Origin: Chloroflexota bacterium
Lineage (GTDB): Bacteria > Chloroflexota > Anaerolineae > Aggregatilineales > UBA2796
DNA: 8,045 bases
Assembly: GCA_017743585.1 (NCBI GenBank)
Contig: JAGHYP010000120.1
Coordinates: 1 to 8,045 of the forward strand
Direction: 5' to 3'
The notes below the pieces were generated by a model. That model was not told the DNA's origin, did not search any database, and saw only the letters and a list, made by a program, of their open reading frames with translations. Of the stretch, positions 6,024 through 8,045 are shown one piece after another; the first letter of the stretch is position 1, and every line of letters starts with the position of its first letter. The position numbers and the translations under genes were made by a program.

Positions 6024-6536
6024 ATGAGCGCTGAGGAACATCGCGAGCGCGCGGGACGCGGCCCTGTCACGCTTGGCATTGTGACGGTCAGCGATACGCG
6101 CACGCCTGAGACAGATGAGAACGGACGTTGGCTGCGCCAGACTTTTGAAGCGCTCGGGCACCGCATCGCAGCCTATCACATCGTGCGCGATGAGCCCGAG
6201 CAGGTCAGCGCAGTGCTAGAGGTGCTGGTGAGGATCCCTGAGCTGCAGATCGCGCTCTTCAACGGCGGCACAGGCATTGCGCCGCGCGATACAACTTACG
6301 ACGTCATCGCGCGCAAGCTGGAAAAGACGCTCAGCGGCTTTGGCGAGCTGTTTCGGATGCTCAGCTATCAGCAAGTTGGCGCAGCCGCCATGCTCAGCCG
6401 CGCCACAGCTGGCGTCTATCGTGGCAAGCTGATCGTCAGCATGCCTGGCTCGCCCAAGGCGGTCAAATTGGCAGTTGAGTCGCTCATCTTGCCTGAGCTG
6501 AATCATCTCGCGTGGGAAATTGCGCGCCAAGGGTAG
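6024..6536 (+). CDS. moaB: Molybdenum cofactor biosynthesis protein MoaB
   Basis: A 170-residue soluble protein of the MoaB/MogA family, which adenylylates molybdopterin before molybdenum insertion. Motifs: TVSDTRTPETDENG from residue 21, the molybdopterin-binding NGGTGIAPRD at 80-89, then TTYDVI, GFGELFRMLSYQQVGAAAMLSRA, and SMPGSPKAVKLA from 139. These match MoaB of Gram-positive and thermophilic bacteria more closely than E. coli MogA. The first 14 residues are a polar extension. ATG 6024 is supported by AGGGTGA at 6013-6019, which overlaps the cdaA stop, so translation is probably coupled to the cyclase gene. No other moa or moe gene is visible, so the placement beside cdaA may reflect operon packing more than shared function. 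Confidence 0.93.
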   Translation: MSAEEHRERAGRGPVTLGIVTVSDTRTPETDENGRWLRQTFEALGHRIAAYHIVRDEPEQVSAVLEVLVRIPELQIALFNGGTGIAPRDTTYDVIARKLEKTLSGFGELFRMLSYQQVGAAAMLSRATAGVYRGKLIVSMPGSPKAVKLAVESLILPELNHLAWEIARQG

Positions 6537-6557
6537 CCCGAGCGCCGCGCCCTTGGC

Positions 6558-6563
6558 TATACT
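6558..6563 (+). promoter_or_regulatory. -10 element for leuB
   Basis: TATACT at 6558-6563 sits in the 76-bp gap after moaB, about 50 bases before the leuB ATG. A transcript starting near 6570 would have a leader of about 43 bases. No -35 match is found at 16-18 bp, and the TG lies one base too far upstream for a standard extended -10. The nine bases GCTATACTC are identical to those in the argF promoter, which raises confidence that this is a real element. Confidence 0.45.
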
Positions 6564-6612
6564 CGGCCGCGCAAAGCGCTCTATCTCATGATCCAACAGG
6601 CAGAGTCTCGTC

Positions 6613-7686
6613 ATGCAAGCGACCATCACTGTCTTGCCTGGCGATGGCATCGGCGTAGAAGTCATGGCTATCGCCGTCGCGTTGCTCAAGGATGTCGCCG
6701 CGCTCGGCGGGCATACCTTCACTTTTCAAGAGGCGCTCTTCGGCGGCTGCGCAATTGACGCAGCGGGCGATCCGTTCCCCAGCGAGACGCGCCAGCTGTG
6801 CGAGAACTGCCACGCCATCCTGCTCGGCGCGGTTGGCGGGCCGAAATGGTCTGATCCGAGCGCCGAAGTGCGCCCTGAGCAAGGCCTGCTGCGCTTGCGC
6901 CAGCACTTCGGTTTGTTCGCCAATTTGCGCCCTGTGCGCGCCTACCCGATGTTGGCGCGCCATGCGCCGCTGCGCGCCGAGCTGCTGGAAGGAGTGGACA
7001 TGCTTTTCGTGCGCGAGCTGACAGGCGGCGCCTATTTCGGCCCGCGCCAAGAGCAGGGCGATGGCGATTCGGCTTACGATACAATCCTCTACACAGTCCC
7101 AGAGGTGCAGCGCGTGGCGCGAGTCGCCTTCCGCGCCGCGCAAGGTCGCCGCAAGCACCTGACCTCAGTGGACAAGGCAAACGTCCTAGCGAGTTCGCGG
7201 CTGTGGCGGCGGACGGTTGAGCAAGTGGCGGCTGAGTTTCCTGACGTGCGCGCCGATCACGCTTTGGTCGATTCGTTCGCCATGCAGCTGATCCGCACGC
7301 CTGCTCGCTTCGACGTGATCGTGACCGAGAATATGTTCGGCGATATCTTGACCGACGAAGCGGCTATCTTGGCAGGCTCGCTTGGCATGTTGCCTTCGGC
7401 ATCGCTCGGCGAAGGCACGTTCGGCGTCTATGAGCCGATTCACGGCAGCGCGCCCGATATCGCAGGCAAGGGCATCGCCAATCCAACTGGCGCTATCTTG
7501 AGCGCAGCGCTGCTCCTGCGGCATAGTCTGGGCTTGCATCAGGAAGCGGCGGCGCTTGAGCTGGCAGTCCAGCGCGCCCTCGAGGCGGGAGCGCGCACCG
7601 CTGATATCGCTGAACCGGATGCGCCCGCGCTCAGCAGCGCCGAGTTCGGCGAGCGTGTTCGCGCCGCGCTGCGCCAGCTCGGCTAG
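6613..7686 (+). CDS. leuB: 3-isopropylmalate dehydrogenase
   Basis: A 357-residue cytoplasmic enzyme that oxidises and decarboxylates 3-isopropylmalate with NAD+ in leucine synthesis; the length is typical. Motifs: LPGDGIG near the N-terminus, GAVGGPKW, RPEQGLLRLR (the substrate-specificity loop with RPEQ), RELTGGAYFG with R134 and catalytic Y141, SVDKANVL with catalytic K188, VDSFAMQL with metal ligand D220, and GDILTD with D244 and D248. The NAD-binding segment is YEPIHGSAPDIAGKGIANP. This full set separates it from isocitrate and tartrate dehydrogenases. The start ATG 6613 has only a weak CAGG upstream. leuA, leuC and leuD are not in the window. The TAG stop is shared within CTAG with the convergent glycosyltransferase gene. 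Confidence 0.96.
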   Translation: MQATITVLPGDGIGVEVMAIAVALLKDVAALGGHTFTFQEALFGGCAIDAAGDPFPSETRQLCENCHAILLGAVGGPKWSDPSAEVRPEQGLLRLRQHFGLFANLRPVRAYPMLARHAPLRAELLEGVDMLFVRELTGGAYFGPRQEQGDGDSAYDTILYTVPEVQRVARVAFRAAQGRRKHLTSVDKANVLASSRLWRRTVEQVAAEFPDVRADHALVDSFAMQLIRTPARFDVIVTENMFGDILTDEAAILAGSLGMLPSASLGEGTFGVYEPIHGSAPDIAGKGIANPTGAILSAALLLRHSLGLHQEAAALELAVQRALEAGARTADIAEPDAPALSSAEFGERVRAALRQLG

Positions 7687-8045
7687 AGCAGCTGCGCGTA
7701 GATCGCGTGCAAGCGTTGCGCAGCTGCCTGCCATGTGAAGCGCGCCGCCTGTGCAAAGCCGCGCTCAAGCCGTGCAGCGCGCGCCGTTGAGTCTTCTTCG
7801 AGCAAGGCGAGCAGACCCGCCCGAATTGCCTCGACCGAATGCGGCGAGACCATAAGCGCGGCGTCGCCCGCCACTTCGGGCAGAGAAGAGACATTTGAAG
7901 TCAGCACGGGCGTGCCGCACGCCATGCCTTCCAGCACAGGCAATCCGAAGCCCTCGTAGAGCGACGGAAAAGCGAGGCATGCCGCGCCACTGTACAGCGC
8001 AGGCAGATCGGCTTCATCGGCAAAGCCTGTCAAAATGACGCGCTC
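7683..8045 (-). CDS. Glycosyltransferase family 4, C-terminal part (runs off right edge)
   Basis: The minus strand carries 120 codons open to the window edge, ending at TAG (7685-7683). The sequence is the C-terminal nucleotide-sugar-binding half of a GT-B, family 4 (group 1) glycosyltransferase. It shows VILTGF and the YEGFGLPVLEGMACGTPV block containing the E-x7-E donor-binding motif (fragment residues E31 and E39), then SSLPEVAGDAALMVSP. The tail (about 45 residues) is helical and ends in HAIYAQLL, typical of the helix that folds back on the N-terminal domain. Such enzymes transfer sugars in surface polysaccharide or glycolipid synthesis; donor and acceptor cannot be told here. An apparent TTG start at 8033 is not the true start, since the frame and the homology continue upstream. 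It converges on leuB with a four-base overlap. Confidence 0.92.
   Translation of the reverse strand, partial: ERVILTGFADEADLPALYSGAACLAFPSLYEGFGLPVLEGMACGTPVLTSNVSSLPEVAGDAALMVSPHSVEAIRAGLLALLEEDSTARAARLERGFAQAARFTWQAAAQRLHAIYAQLL

Noticed and set aside
6540..6581. GAGCGC / GCGCTC inverted repeat around the leuB -10 as a moaB terminator
   Set aside because: Six-base arms lie 30 bases apart with the -10 box in between and no T run after them. In DNA this rich in GCGC such pairs are common.
6586..7158. 190-codon minus-strand frame antisense to leuB
   Set aside because: leuB is complete with all catalytic residues; the antisense frame has no recognisable domain.
1..8045. Mobile elements, tRNA, CRISPR or defence genes
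   Set aside because: I looked for terminal repeats, transposase or integrase motifs, cloverleaf-like segments and regularly spaced repeats and found none. All main genes are core metabolic or housekeeping families with similar codon use.

Overview
This is a GC-rich bacterial chromosome segment (GC about 60% by eye) of compactly packed housekeeping genes. A Chloroflexota-like bacterium is my best guess. It rests on the overall gene mix (a YceD-family protein with a C-terminal cysteine cluster, a three-helix CdaA-type diadenylate cyclase beside a large TPR protein, MoaB, class-typical ArgF and LeuB) and on alanine/arginine-rich coding with many GCG/CGC codons. No rRNA or other taxonomic marker is present, so this stays an inference. 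I see no transposon, tRNA, CRISPR array, phage gene or recognisable defence system.

Layout. Positions 1-142 carry the start of a minus-strand gene for a probable membrane-anchored protein that runs off the left edge. Positions 143-597 are a divergent intergenic region. It holds two palindromes, a near-perfect sigma-70 promoter (TTGACA, 18 bp, TATAAT) and a leader hairpin followed by a T run. This leads into yceD (598-1140) and a macro-domain ADP-ribose hydrolase (1255-1773). A 138 bp gap with two inverted repeats and an extended -10 element precedes argF (1912-2820). After argF come a 745-residue TPR protein (2863-5100), a membrane diadenylate cyclase (5133-6020) and moaB (6024-6536). All are on the plus strand with gaps of 3-42 bp, so they could form one transcript. 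leuB (6613-7686) has its own -10-like element. The right edge holds the C-terminal end of a minus-strand GT4 glycosyltransferase, whose stop codon overlaps that of leuB within a single CTAG.

How the genes relate. argF (arginine) and leuB (leucine) are biosynthetic genes behind similar GCTATACTC -10 boxes. yceD is tied to 23S rRNA/large-subunit accumulation, but the usual neighbour rpmF is absent. CdaA makes the second messenger c-di-AMP, but its usual partners cdaR and glmM are absent. Instead the cyclase gene sits between a large TPR scaffold and moaB. The most notable points are this TPR-cdaA-moaB arrangement, the structured regulatory regions before yceD and argF, and an in-frame arginine-rich reading frame just past the yceD stop. 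None of these amounts to a demonstrated new system.
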